A stretch of 64,000 nucleotides of DNA from Amphiura filiformis (Eukaryota; Echinodermata; Ophiuroidea; Amphilepidida; Amphiuridae). Numbering within the stretch: the stretch's first letter is position 1; every line of letters begins with the position of its first letter. Shown here piece after piece: positions 25,945 through 38,182 of this stretch. The stretch lies in assembly GCF_039555335.1 (NCBI RefSeq), contig NC_092628.1, forward strand, positions 65,489,292-65,553,291, in the 5' to 3' direction. The position numbers and the translations under genes are program-made. The notes below the pieces were generated by a model. It worked only from the letters and a program-made list of their open reading frames with translations. It was not told the DNA's origin and did no database searches.

Positions 25945-26178
25945 TTAATACATGTATGTGTCTATCTGGAGAAATGCAGAACTTTTAAATTAAGAAGACA
26001 TCGTTACATACTGAAATATGAGTGAGTCAAAGATACATGGTGAGCTCCATTCACTATTACTTGGTTCTATGATATCATTGTCTAGCTTAAAATTGATCTC
26101 ATTATTTGATATGTTTAATTTTCAATGGATTGACTCTGTAAGGATGCTGCTTGATGATTGGTTTTGTATCACTAACAT

Positions 26179-26456
26179 CTACAATCCCCGAAATATGTCC
26201 TTGAAACGCTTTAGGCATCTTGAATGAAATCAATAGTGTATTTTTAATGTGGATAAAAATGTTGAATATTTGGAATTAGAAGAAAGCTGGGCCATCAATT
26301 AACACTTTTCCCTTCCCCACCCCCATCATTCAATGTTGCGACACTTTGGAGACACGCTGAACACATTTGCACGTTTCAACATTGCACGGGGAGTGGGGGG
26401 ACTTATTTTCCCCTAAAGACGCTTTAATGTTTCAAGACATATTTCGGGGATTGTAG
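26179..26456. mobile_element. MITE with CTACAATCCCCGAAATATGT ends
   Basis: CTACAATCCCCGAAATATGT at the left and ACATATTTCGGGGATTGTAG at the right are exact inverted repeats of 20 bases. Pairing resumes at TTGAAAC/GTTTCAA. The centre is C- and G-rich. Confidence 0.75.
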
Positions 26457-26513
26457 GTCTAGGAGATATTTTCTGATTTGGCTTTCCTACTACTTAGCAA
26501 GTGTGACATGTGG

Positions 26514-27595
26514 CTAAACGATAGTGCAAAAAGTTTACCTTTTGCTTGCATTTTATATTCGACTTATCTTGTCACAAAAATCGTGCAATATTGTTAAAAG
26601 TGAACTCTGAGAAATCGATGTTTTAGTAAAAAAATGTCAAAATTATGCACAAAACGTCCTTATATTTTAAAACGGTAAGGCTTTCACGCTTGTAAAAGCT
26701 GTATCTGGTGCATGGTCTAAATATGCATCTTTTTGCACCAATGAATCTATAATGTCTCCTTTCAGTATCTCAAAAGTGAGATATCATATACCATGAAAAC
26801 AAACAAATATATTATTTTGTTCATGTGGAATATAATCTCTAAGCTTGGAAGTGATAAACTTATCAAGAATTATCAAGACATGTTTTGCAATTTTCAGAAA
26901 CATCTTTTCAGCGAGTGGTCCACTAGAAATGTCTCGGAATTCTTTCATGAGTTTTCTTAAGGCCAGAATAATGGGAGAGAACATGGACCTTTTCGAGCAT
27001 CATTATTTCTGAATTGTATGTCCAAAGTATATAAAACTATACATTTTTAGAAAGGAAATGAGTCAGATTTGTTCAAAAATATTGAGTTTTTTACCCCAAT
27101 TTTTTTGTGACAACTTAGAAAAAAATCCATTCGGAGTAAAAACAATTCAGTTAGCTTTTCATGAAGAGACATGAACTTAAGGAAGGTATTTTTATTTTTT
27201 TGAAAATATTGAAAATAAACATGTGAAAAAAGCAATTTTGTCACTCTATTAAGCTAAAAATATTGGACATAATGCTGTATATTTTTGTTTAAAACAAATA
27301 TTTTAAAAAAATGAGAAAACCTTCCCAAGACTTTGATGTACTCTAAACGATAGTGCAAAAAGTTTACCTTTTGCTTGCATTTTATTCGAGTTATCTTGTC
27401 ACAAAAATCGTGCAATATTGTTAAAAGTGAACTCTGAGAAATCGACGTTTTAGTAAAAAAATGTCAAAATTATCCACAAAATGTCTTATATTTTAAAACG
27501 GTAAGGCTTTCACCCTTGTAAAAGCTGTATCTGGTGCATGGTCTAAATATGCATCTTTTTGCACCAATCTATAATGTCTGCTTTCAATGCTCAAA
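26514..27595 (+). repeat. Direct duplication, about 255-bp units
   Basis: 26514-26775 and 27343-27595 are near-identical direct repeats opening CTAAACGATAGTGCAAAAAG and closing with TTTTTGCACCAAT and CTCAAAA. They differ by a few substitutions and small deletions. The 567 bases between them include a decayed relative of the 13733-14358 element. Confidence 0.85.
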
Positions 27596-28319
27596 AATTC
27601 AAAATAATTAAAAAATCTAAGTGGCATTTTCACTGCAAATTTTTGTTTTGTTTACACCACATTTTGCTGGCGTTAACAACATACCGAATACACCTTGACT
27701 ACGTTGGACATACGCGCAGAGTTGCGAAATGCGCCGCGTAATCACAATATTTCGCATTCGCGCATTACTGACTCATTATTTCCAGCCAATTTACTGTTTA
27801 AAAGCTGTCTTGAGCCATGTGACTTTTTAGAGTTGAAAAGAGTGATATAAATCAAGCAAAAATATGAGTAAATATTAGCAAGTTGTATTTTATCAGTTTC
27901 AAGTGAAAGAATACATCTTAGTGTTGATAAATATCAAGAAATCTCAAATTCGGGCATGGACGAATGTGTCTTCCATTACTCTGGCCTTAACACCCAAATG
28001 CCCTTCCATAGAACTGTCATGTGCTATGTGTTGTAGACTTTGGTACCACAATTTGGTGCACTTCCTTTCACTCTTCATCGGCAGGTGCATCAGGTGGACG
28101 CTACTTCCTCATTAGCACACCATCTTATTTGTAAAAACAGACAGAATTTTGTTCTACTTCTTCTAGGGTCAATGCCCTTTGATTGATCTCTGTGAGTTCT
28201 GGGTCATTTTGTTGCTGTAGAATTAGCTTGTCTGACTTACCAATACAACTCGGCAAGAACTACAACTGGTAGCCAGCCAAAGTTTCTGATAAATTTTTGA
28301 GATCACCCTATTGCATGCT

Positions 28320-28575
28320 TGGCGGAGTGAATACTGTACGGTATTGTTTGTACAATCCGCCTCTAATAAATGCCCTCTTCCAATTTTTCAATGAAAAATT
28401 GACAAAAATGTAAAAATGTCCATGCCATGCTGTGCGCGTAAGCTTTAAACTTGCATCAGTCATGACGGTGACAATCGCTAAATTGCATATAGACAAAACC
28501 TATTATGACTCAAACTTCTATCCAGTTTATTGCCTACTTATGGTAGAATTTCACTAATTTCATCAGAATCTTTCT
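28320..28575. mobile_element. Degenerate transposon copy related to 44815-45010
   Basis: Shares CTAATAAATGCCC, TTTTTCAATG, ATCGCTAAATTGCAT, CATCCAGTTCATTGCC-like and TAGAATTTCACTAA with 44815-45010. The style (AATAAATGCCCC) also resembles the CCGTATTT family. Confidence 0.55.
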
Positions 28576-29018
28576 TGATGATGCACTTATGCAGGGCCGG
28601 AATTACCATTGGGCCACATGGGCCTGCCCCCCCCCCCAAATTTCCATGTACATGTTCCTTTTTAGCCCCAAAACACCATGTTTTGGACCAAAATATGGTA
28701 AAATTGCACGATTTTGCACACTTCGCATGCACTGGCCCTTTACATAGCAAACTTCACCTTCATGCAGAAATTGCATTTTTTGCGCACGCGCATTCACGCA
28801 AGTAGCAAAAGCGGAACAAAACATGCTCGTCTCCCTATAAATTGTAATGCTTTTACCACCACTGTTGATAAGGGTGTGAGTGAGTCCTGGGAATTCGAGT
28901 CCCGCCCGATAATCCTATTACCCGGCAGGAAATTCCCTGCCCGGTACCAAATTTAAAAAAAAAAAAAAGTTCAAATAAATGATAAAAATTCAATTCTTTT
29001 CATATTAAGAGTTACATA

Positions 29019-29353
29019 CCGTATTTCGTCAAATAGTCGTCCCCCTCAAATAAACGCCCCCCACCACTTTTTTCAACCAAGATGTTTCAAAAATGCCAAT
29101 ATTTCCATGCTATCTTGTGTAGTAAGCTTACCAAGTTGCGCACATGGTCGATAATAGCGTCAATAATTGGCGAAAATCTGGATCAGAAACCCGGAAGTGA
29201 GCCAGAAGTCAGTGTTTCTAGTTCATAGTTCGTCGTTTTAGCTTAGTTTACCTAATGATTTTAACAGGAATTATCGTTCTAAAATTGACCTTGAATAAAC
29301 GCCCCCCCCTTGGGAAAATGTAACGCTCGGGGCGTTTATTTGACTAAATACGG
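29019..29353. mobile_element. CCGTATTT-family MITE, copy 2 (better preserved)
   Basis: TA at 29017-29018 and 29354-29355. Ends CCGTATTTCGTCAAATAG and TTATTTGACTAAATACGG pair with few mismatches, followed by AAACGCCCCCC and GGGGCGTTTA. It is alignable to 2335-2653. Confidence 0.8.
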
Positions 29354-29359
29354 TAGATA

Positions 29360-31200
29360 CTTGAACACAGTCCTGTTTTGTTGAATATACCTTTCCAGAT
29401 TGAAAATCAGCGTCATAAATAAAGCTGAAGTTGTAAGAAGTGAAACAAAAGTCATGTAGTATTTACGTACATTTTAAGCAAGTGTTTCAATGTTTTCTCT
29501 CATACGTACCGGACACAGAGCCTGACTAGCCACTCGGCACAAGACTATACCATCTGAGAAAACTACATTCAGTTTTTATGCAATCACATAGGCCCTACAC
29601 ATTTTCATTTTTGTGGTAGATCACTTATACTAGGAATTTCAATTGAATGAACACAACTTTCAAAAGCTGTATTCGATCCAACCGTGATTGTATTTCGCGT
29701 ATTTCAAATTACAACACGCCGTCGGAACCCATGACCTTGGATACAATGCTAACCAATCGGGAGTTACGCCAGCACAGTCGCACTCGCTGGCATACATCAC
29801 TTAGTGTACGCAAAAAAACATCACGATATGTCAGGCTGTGTTCATTCACATGAAATTTCCACTGTATAGCCTATTTCATGACTGATGGTAATGAACCTGG
29901 CCATTCATAATTTGGATCTGGTTAGAAATAAATAAGTCAAAAGTTATTCTTCAAGCATGCTAACTACAACTTACATGTAGAATGTATGATGATGTTTTAA
30001 AGTGGTACCCAACATACGCAGGGAACACTTTGGTAAAACAAAGACAGAGCATTTATATGAATGATGTGAAATCAAAAGGGGTATATTTGAAACAAAAAAA
30101 TATGGGAAATTTTGTCTTGAGTTGTACAGTTTAAAATTAATGTTTATAAAATAGAAAGCTTGTGAGATATAGTCAAGCCATGATCAATTCCTCAAAATTT
30201 GGCAGCACCATCAAGGGGGCTTGGGGTGCTGCTTTCAGTGCTTTCATAATTTCATTAGCCTGGTTTTTAAAGTTTTGAGGTGTTATTGTTTCATTGCTTG
30301 CTTTTATGAGTGTTAAATTAATAAATTGCAAGTCACAAGAACATGTTGATCAGCTGAATGCACAATTACAGACACTTTAGCTTTTTGTAGTACACTATGT
30401 AGTAGGCCTACAGTATGGGCAGTTATTGGTAGAAGGGGGTCTACAAAATCATTATTTCAAGTAAGTTGTGCAAATATTGAAAACAAAATTGGCATCTAAT
30501 ATAAAACAAACAAACAAAAACAAGATTATCTGAAATTTTGATAAAAGAAAATCCTTTTATTTCATATTTTACTTAATTTACTTATTTTACCTTATTTTAC
30601 CACGGTAAATTAAGATGGCGGTAAATTGCCGGTAATTTACCATGTAAATTCACCGGTAATTTACCGACTCACAACACTGACGGTACCATAGAAAATCACA
30701 TGTGAAAGTTTTAAAATCAAGCATGATATTAATCTCGATTAATGGAATCGATGCATGCAAAAATAGTTGAGTAGATATCGTAGACATAGACTTTAGTAAA
30801 TTATTAAGCTTTCTTTTCGGGTCTTATTGCCGACCAACCTGCCAGGGTCAACGAACTCTACCATTTTCAAAACAACGATCTTCTAGCCTTCGTGCGGGAG
30901 CATGGGGAGGGGAGAGGGCTAGATAATTCAGCTAAAGTTAATTTTTTATTACTTTCGTGGTCCAGTTACGCACTGGTAAATTGCGATCACATAGAAGTGA
31001 CAAGATCGCCTACTATGTGCCGCCCCTACAAACAATGCCTGGACCGGGTCAACTGAAGTTGAGTTGTTGTTGACAAAAAGTCAGTGTGTTAATTTATCAA
31101 TGTGATTGTTTATCTCTTCTGTGTGTACGACTGTACGCTTGGTGAACAGCTCGGTCTCGGACCACGGAAGTATTAAATCAAAAATTAACTTTATTAAAGT
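29360..31200. other. Gene-free stretch between TRMT2A and RANBP1
   Basis: No splice-bounded frame recognised. A cluster of GGTAAATT / AATTTACC palindromes lies at about 30600-30670. Unclassified single-ended repeats may be present. Confidence 0.4.
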
Positions 31201-31879
31201 ACTAAATACACAAGCGGCTAGAGGACGCAGGGGTAACCTTGTCAATCAGATACTTCATCTATTGTGTCTATGTGATCGAGATCGTGGATGAGGTATGGCG
31301 GCACGCTTTTATACTTTACGATTCAGCCAGGTACCTGGTAGACTGGATTCAGCAGCAGGATGTCATGACTTTATTTATTCTTTATGATTACGATTTAAAA
31401 AACAACCCGGGGGTACTCAAGTTTGGTTTTGGTAGGGACGTGCCGCTGAGATTTTGGAAGTGGACCCATAAATATACCAATTTTTCAAGAAATTTGGACC
31501 CATTGATATACCAAAAGTCAAAATTTTCGACCAAAATTGTCTTAGTTTGTACAAATTTCCCAAAATTTTGCGATAATTATAATAATAATATTAATAACAC
31601 TATAGCCAATATTATTATTTTTTATGTATGTTTTGTGATATATGAAATAAAACAAGAATGAATTATTTTAACATTGTGATAACTTTCCATGGCACACATT
31701 ATCATTACATTATAATTTTTTATTTCATTTCAAATTGTAATATTTTATATTTATTTTATTCCATGCAAGTTTATGTGCACGAGTTAAACTTGTCATTTCG
31801 CACAGTGGTGCTCTGCTATGCAGATCGATTTGCCGTCGCGTCGGTGGGATAATTGCCTATCGATTGCAGTGTTGTAGTC

Positions 31880-32015
31880 CTCGAGTACTGTCCTCGGCCT
31901 CGAGGACAGGTTTTGAGGTCCTTGATCCTCGGACATGTAGTCCTTGGCCTCGGACATGTAGTCCTTGGCCTTGGCCTCGGACCTCAAAGTTATTGGTCCT
32001 CGACAACAAGGACCC
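31880..32015 (+). repeat. Left-end minisatellite of the hAT-like element
   Basis: Irregular tandem units of about 12-21 bases built on GTCCTTGGCCTCGGACATGT, interrupted by variants. Confidence 0.8.
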
Positions 32016-32309
32016 GACAAGGACAGGCAATCATCAAAAATACAGGCAAATGTTTAAAAAGTGAAAGAGTACAATCTGCTGTTTAGTTATAAATTAAAAC
32101 TTTTTAGAAAAACATGACAATGATAGCTTTTTATTGTACCTGATTGAAATGCAAAAAAGTATGTCAATATTTTGGTGCACTCTTAACTACATGTAGGCCT
32201 ATCATCTTTGCTCTTTGCAAAACATGTACATGGAGGCCAAATATGTGGTTTTATATTAAGATTCCACTCAGCCAATATGATTCCTAAAATAGGAATATCG
32301 AATAGACAC

Positions 32310-32962
32310 AAGAGGTTCTTTAGATAAACACAGCCAAAAAGAAAGTCTCCAGTAGTTCCATCCCCATTTAATCAGATTCTGATGAGTTTATGGCAAAATA
32401 ATTTATATAATAATTGTCTATACACTCTGCTTCGAAGAGTGATACCAAATTTAATATCAAAAGTTTAATCATCGTGAGCATAGAAACATTTGTTTGGAAA
32501 TTCATGCAATTTTAAAAATGACATAGGAATTGTATCACGTAGCAGAGCTAGCGTGAGTGCCAAGAATTACGTCGCCTGAATAGGCCGGCAGGTTAAAGGT
32601 TTGCCCATGCATTTCAAAATGCAAATCAACTACCCCGCTCTTTCAATTGTGCGCAGGCAAGTGTACAATGATTCCTGTACGGGCATGCTTCAGGCCACAT
32701 AATAAGCTGATACCATGCATTGATTTTTGCGTGGTCAATTCGTAATTTGTCATTTTTAAAATTGCACGAATTTCCAAACAACGGCTCCTTTGCTCATGAT
32801 GATTAAACTTTTGATATCAAATTTGGTATCAATCTTCGCAGGAAGGTGTATAGAAAATTATTATATAAATTATTTTGCCATAAACTCATCCGAATCTGAT
32901 TAAATGGGGATGGCACTACTGGAGACTTTCTTTTTTGGCTGTGTTTATTTTAAGAAACTCAT
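32310..32962. mobile_element. About 650-bp foldback element, copy 1
   Basis: Long inverted arms: AAACACAGCCAAAAAGAAAG pairs with CTTTCTTTTTTGGCTGTGTT (one mismatch), with pairing continuing for about 200 bases (AAAGTTTAATCATC with GATGATTAAACTTT). The unpaired middle holds GTGAGTGCCAAGAATTACGT and GTGCGCAGGCAAGTGTACAA. Related to 62240-62800. Confidence 0.8.
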
Positions 32963-33210
32963 TGGACGCTACTGTAGGAGGTGTTTCGATTAATAACTGT
33001 GATCAAATGAATTTTATCTATTATTAATCTCATCAGCTACATTTTGCTGTGTTTGATCTTAAGATAGATCAGTGCCCATTTTTGGCTGCTTTGTCATATA
33101 CCACTTAACTGTCTAGCTTTTGACATTAAAATGGTATATAGATATGTGGATTGCGGATCAAACACACATAAAGTGTGTTATAGTGTAATCTTCACTACTT
33201 GTCTAGATAA

Positions 33211-34585
33211 GGGAATAACCCAAAAGTTCGATGAAGTCCTATTAACGAAAGTCCTTCCATTAGGGAGGAAGGGGAGTCGAAAAGTCAGATTACGTTTGTA
33301 AAAAAAAGTTGTAAAACATCGGTCAAAGATGATCTTTTTTAAGGATTTAATATATAGTTTTAAAATTCTAGTATTTTATTGAAATTTTACAGTGGTTGCT
33401 TCAAAATAATTTTAAATCAATATAGTGTGCAGTACTCGCAACCTGCAACTTGTAAGTTAATTTTGTAAGCAGCTGTGCCGCACTTTGATTCTTTTTTATT
33501 TGAAAATCCAGCAAGTCCTAATTAATTTTTTTGTGCCAAAAAAGGTAGAAGGAAGAAAATATTTAAAAATAAAATAGAATATTTGTTTCTTCCATAAACG
33601 TTAGGGTGCATCAAGTGCCCCTCATTTCAACCATATTTTTTGCTCCTAGTGTCAAACTGTGCCATTTAACTAGAAATCATCCCCTCCAAATTTAAATTCA
33701 ATCGGAGGTCGGGAAGGGGGTCCACCGTGAGCTTAAAGTTCGGACAGAGGCAACCAGTAAAAGTCCGGCCAGCAGCTATTGTATTATGTATACAGTTATA
33801 CACACACATTAATAGCTGCCTTTAGTGAAAGTTTTTATAGTACTTCAAATCTCAGACAATACTCAATAAAATGCAAATCCATTTGAACTAATCAAAAAGG
33901 CAGCTATTTTCAGACATATCTGAAGTCATAATAATAGCTGCCATGTGCATGTTTCTCTATTAACAGCCGTTTCTGCATGGAAAATGGGTCCATCGCGCAC
34001 TACAAGTTTGTGCATGGTAGGTGCTTTTAACATTATTATTATGACTTCAAATATGTTTGAAAATAGCTGCCTTTTTGCTTAGTTCAAATCGATTTGCTTT
34101 TTATTGAGTATTGTCTGAGATATGAAGTAATATAAAATCTTTCCCTAAAGGCAGCTATTAACCTGTATAACTGTATACATAATACAATAGCTGCCGGCCA
34201 AACTTTTCCTGGTTGCCTCTGTCCGAACATTAAGCTCACGGTGGACCCCCTTCACGACCTCCGATTGAATTTAAATTTGGAGGAGATGATTTTCTAGTTA
34301 AATGGCACAGTTTGACACTAGGAGCAAAAAATATGGTTGAAATGAGGGGCACTTGATGCACCCTAATAAACGTGATCAATATCCTAGCATTGTCGCACTG
34401 TAGAAAATAAATTTCTACAGTCCATGGTCGCACCTCCATCCACCATAGCGACGGCACTGTATCCTATGAATACAGGTTGGATTGTTAGATATTTGACACA
34501 TACGTAAGAGGGGAGGGTGGAGGGGTTAGCGTTTTAGCGAAAGGACTTTCGTTTATAGACTTCATCAAACTTTTGGATTGTTCCC
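33211..34585. mobile_element. Inverted-repeat element containing the 764-bp palindrome
   Basis: GGGAATAACCCAAAAGTT at the left pairs with AACTTTTGGATTGTTCCC-like text at the right (AAACTTTTGGATTGTTCCC), followed by GATGAAGTC/GACTTCATC and GAAAGTCCTT/AAGGACTTTC. TAA occurs just outside both ends. Confidence 0.75.
33602..34365. mobile_element. 764-bp near-perfect palindrome, hAT-like
   Basis: Flanked by an exact 8-bp duplication ATAAACGT (33594-33601 and 34366-34373). Ends TAGGGTGCATCAAGTGCCCC and GGGGCACTTGATGCACCCTA are exact inverted repeats. Complementarity extends almost to the centre near 33985 with scattered mismatches (for example AATAGCTGCC recurs in both senses in each arm). No coding capacity. 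Confidence 0.9.
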
Positions 34586-34824
34586 TAAGACTAAGAAACA
34601 AATCGATATAAATGAACAAGTTTGAAAATACAACATAGGTCTACTTGGGTTTTGTTGGTTGAAACTAGGATAACGAGCCCATTTTAGGCATGTTTATTTT
34701 ATTAAATTATAAATAGGCTTACTGTGCAGCGTTATTAAAAGTGCATATAAAATTGCCTTATGTTGACGACAATATGACCCCCCCCCCTCGATAGGGCGGT
34801 TTAGTATGGTTCATTATTATGAAA

Positions 34825-34966
34825 GTCCTTGGTCCTTGGCCTTGGCCTCGGAGACAAAAGTCCTTGGCCTCGGAGGGTTGTCCTTGGCCTCGGACACCAT
34901 GTCCTTGGCCTTGGCCTCGGCCTCGGACACCAAGTCCTTGGCCTTGGCCTCGGACATGAGGTCCTT
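34825..34966 (+). repeat. Right-end minisatellite of the hAT-like element
   Basis: Units GTCCTTGGCCTCGGACACCA and shortened versions, in the same (not inverted) orientation as the left array. The conceptual minus-strand frame reads Gly-Gln/Arg repeats and is a by-product of the array. Confidence 0.8.
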
Positions 34967-35115
34967 GACTACAACACTGATCGATTGCATTGATCATGAA
35001 TAAACGTATTAGTGATGTCACTGGCTTTAAACTTTGGTGGACAATTAATTCAATAGAATGACCCATGTTGATTGACAAGGTTACCCCTGTGTCCCCTAGC
35101 CGCTTGTCTAAATAC

Positions 35116-37350
35116 TACTATGCAGAATGAGTATGCCATTGTATGCCTAGTCCTGCCAGCAAGACTTCAGTCTTTATCATAAACATAATGACATCTACTG
35201 ACCTGAAGTCTTGCAGCTGTACATAGGGATGCACTGTACGTTTAAGAATATCCAAACTTCAAGCATCAAGAAATATACCTTGTATTTGTCAGTTTTACCT
35301 CAGAGATGCTGTAGACCCTCTCTACACAGTGAGAAACATGACAAGTAGAATGCTGCTCAATATGATAAATCCAAATCATGAAAATCAAGACATTTTGCAG
35401 AGCAATATTTTGACCACTTTTGCACTAAGTAAATTACTCCCATGAAGATTGCAGGTTTTGCCAACCCTGGGAATTTTGAACCCACTAAAAAGATGAGATC
35501 AATGTTGATCAATTCAGCATCGAAGTGGTTACGTAATTCTCTTGGTTACCGGATCACGCTACTTTGGTATGCCTTCGAGTGCCATATACTAGGTATGCTA
35601 GGTGAATTCAAATTTCCCATCAAACTGCATCATTTTACATATCAAATTAAAGCCCTTGAGTAAAGAAAGCCAAAACTGAAAACATTTTTGTCATAGCACA
35701 TTCCGTAACAAAGTTACATCTTGTCAAAGATTGACTTTCATCAAAAAGATTCTGCTAGCAAAATTCCCCAAAAGCGGCATTTAGGGGTGTTTCTAGATCT
35801 TAGTCTCATGGCGATAGCAGCTTTTTTTAATGGAACTGCTATCAAAATCCTCTAAAATTCCATGTGCGACTTGATTATCACCATAAAAAATCATATATTT
35901 GGGTCAAGTGAAGTATAGAAAACATATTTATGTAGGTTTCCTTCACCGACCTATCCTCGAAAAAAATTCAAATTTCTATGTAAATATGCATTGTGTTTGG
36001 GCCCCGGTCTCGGCGAATTGCGCTGACTAGCAAATGTGTTAACTAAGGTGTGCCTGGGATACCTACATATACTTTATGTGGTGATCATTTCGATCGTGGT
36101 TCATTACTCTAGCGCGTGATCCCGTTGACGTCATAGTAACATTACGTAACTTCGATACTGAATTACCTCAACTTTGGGAGTATAGACTAGTACAGTGGGA
36201 TTAAAATCATCCAAGCACGCCCAAACCCTGGTACAATGGGATTAAAATCGTCAGTGCATGCCCAAACTGTCCTTAGTCTTAGAGTTCCTCAGCTGCATCC
36301 TTAGAGAGCCCAAAATGAGCCCACATATTGTGATGTTTCTTATTTGTGGAAAAGATAATAATAGAGTGAACTGTAACTCTAGGTACGACGAGTTACAGTT
36401 ACTGGAACCAATTGTATGCCATGCAGCCAGGCATGTATTGTATGCTGTGTGTGCATGTGTGCATGCAGTGCACGGCCACGGCCCATCATTCATGGCATGC
36501 ATGACCGCCCTTTAGACTTAGTTTTGGCAAGTTGGCATCCAACCGCAATGCCTATAAAAAATAAATAGATGCCTTGCTGCTTTGCATGTCATTGATTGCT
36601 GGCTTTGCCCCTCTGTTTTTTGCTTACTAAGACTTACTATTGCGTCGTTGATTGAGGGATATCTACTGTAGTTAACCCAATTATGATGGCAATATCTTTG
36701 CTACGAAATTGTCTTCATGCCGTCACAGGGCGCTGCCATTTTTATTATCATAATGCAGCGAAGTTCTAAAATTCTGTGTAGCAGTCGATAGGGATTACCA
36801 GGGATTACAATCTTTTGACTAATGCTTACTGAGTATGAGTTTTCTGGCCTCGATTTCGCATCAGCGGGAATTTCTCGCTGGTAACCAGAATAAAAAGCTG
36901 TTCATGTTCATTGCCATTGCAATAAAAGATCGTCTGAACGTTGAGAATCAGGTCAGAAATTTCCTGTTGCCACATTAGGTATTTTAAGAAAATAAAGTTA
37001 GTGCGTAAATAAAGTAAAATAGAACAACAACATATTAAATGATGAAAAATATTTTAAATAAGACTAAAAATTCATCAATAACGTTTAAGAAAATATACTA
37101 CCATGATAACCCATATGTCATGCAAATGACGAGCCAAAAGCCAATTTGATATCAAGGGAGGGGGGACAGGGGCTTGGATGGTAGTTTTTTTTGCTCCACC
37201 TCAGTCAGACAAAAAAAAATTGCTCCACCTCAGAACAGAAAAAAAAAGATTTGGTTTCAAGGGTGAAAAAAAAAATTGTCACAGTTAGTGAAGAAAAATT
37301 GACCTCATATATCATTTTAGCTTTCAAATTGTAAATTTTCTCTTATTAAT
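35116..37350. other. Gene-free stretch upstream of RANBP1
   Basis: No recognisable exon. Contains a local direct repeat GGGATTAAAATC at about 36199 and 36239, and several weak frames rejected as chance. Confidence 0.4.
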
Positions 37351-37356
37351 TAATTA

Positions 37357-37471
<115 letters not shown>

Positions 37472-37506
37472 AAGACTGATTTTTTTAACTGATCCCAGAA
37501 AGTTAG

Positions 37507-37507
<1 letters not shown>

Positions 37508-37604
<97 letters not shown>
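37508..37604. repeat. (ATT)n microsatellite
   Basis: Nearly uninterrupted ATT triplets over about 97 bases, 36 bases after the tetranucleotide array. Confidence 0.95.
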
Positions 37605-37678
37605 TTTGCTCATAATTATGTTTCTTTTTAAAGAAAACTTACCCTCCGAGGCATCCCCTTTTATAGCTTTGTTTAACG

Positions 37679-38045
37679 TTTGAGCAGTGGCGGCACCAAG
37701 TAGGGGCGCTTTTGGGTGAAATTTACCCAGTCAGAACTCTTGCTCTACAGTTTGTCCACTCTGAAGTACGTACAAAGTGACAACGCGCGCGTGTACAGCG
37801 CGTTAACAGTGCGTAGTGCTGCGTCTCTGCTGCAGGTATGCGTCCGGGGTATGCGTGCCTTCAAAGTCGGCACAATTAATGTGTGCGTCCGCGTCGGTAC
37901 TTTGTACTTCAGAGTAGACTGACTGTAGTTCTCCAGTTTCCCCCAAACCCACGAAAATGTTCACTTTTTGCGATGATTTTTGTTGATTTTGCCTCAACCA
38001 CCCCCCCCCCTCGAAAAAATTCCTGTGCCGCCGCCACTGCTCAAA
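37679..38045. mobile_element. MITE with TTTGAGCAGTGGCGGCAC ends
   Basis: Left TTTGAGCAGTGGCGGCAC and right GTGCCGCCGCCACTGCTCAA are inverted repeats with a 3-base slip. An inner hairpin CACTCTGAAGTACGTACAAA / TTTGTACTTCAGAGTAGAC spans about 37755-37920. CAGTGGCGG suggests a hAT-type terminus, but no target duplication is visible. Confidence 0.65.
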
Positions 38046-38182
38046 GCAGTAATTTCAATTCAAAGGGTAATTTTTTGGGGCAAAATTGGCACGTATATAA
38101 GCTGCGCCATGCAGGGGGATGTCAGGGGGGGAATTTTTCAAAAATGACAGTAAAATGGTGCGATTTGGTGCATAGCCTTTCG

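Larger units (their letters stand above)
31867..34979. mobile_element. 3.1-kb hAT-like non-autonomous transposon with nested insertions
   Basis: Starts CAGTGTTGTAGTC and ends GACTACAACACTG (exact 13-base inverted repeat), flanked by an exact 8-bp duplication ATCGATTG at 31859-31866 and 34980-34987. An 8-bp target duplication with CAG...CTG ends is characteristic of hAT transposons. No transposase frame was found. Minisatellite arrays lie just inside both ends. The middle contains foldback elements at 32310-32962 and 33211-34585, so the original unit was probably under 1.2 kb. Confidence 0.9.
31202..35115. mobile_element. Outer inverted repeats enclosing the nested transposon block
   Basis: 31202-31248 and 35069-35115 are 47-base inverted repeats with a few mismatches; the shared core is CAGGGGTAACCTTGTCAATC. 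Without the hAT-like insertion between them (31867-34979) the outer element would be about 800 bases. TIR class unknown. Confidence 0.65.

Noticed and set aside
27559-28115. Possible degenerate transposon coding sequence near 27900-28120
   Set aside because: Minus-strand text has many stops and no motif that I could name.
34758-35078. 106-codon minus-strand frame rich in Gly, Gln and Arg
   Set aside because: Pure by-product of the GTCCTTGGCCTCGG minisatellite; no start context or homology.
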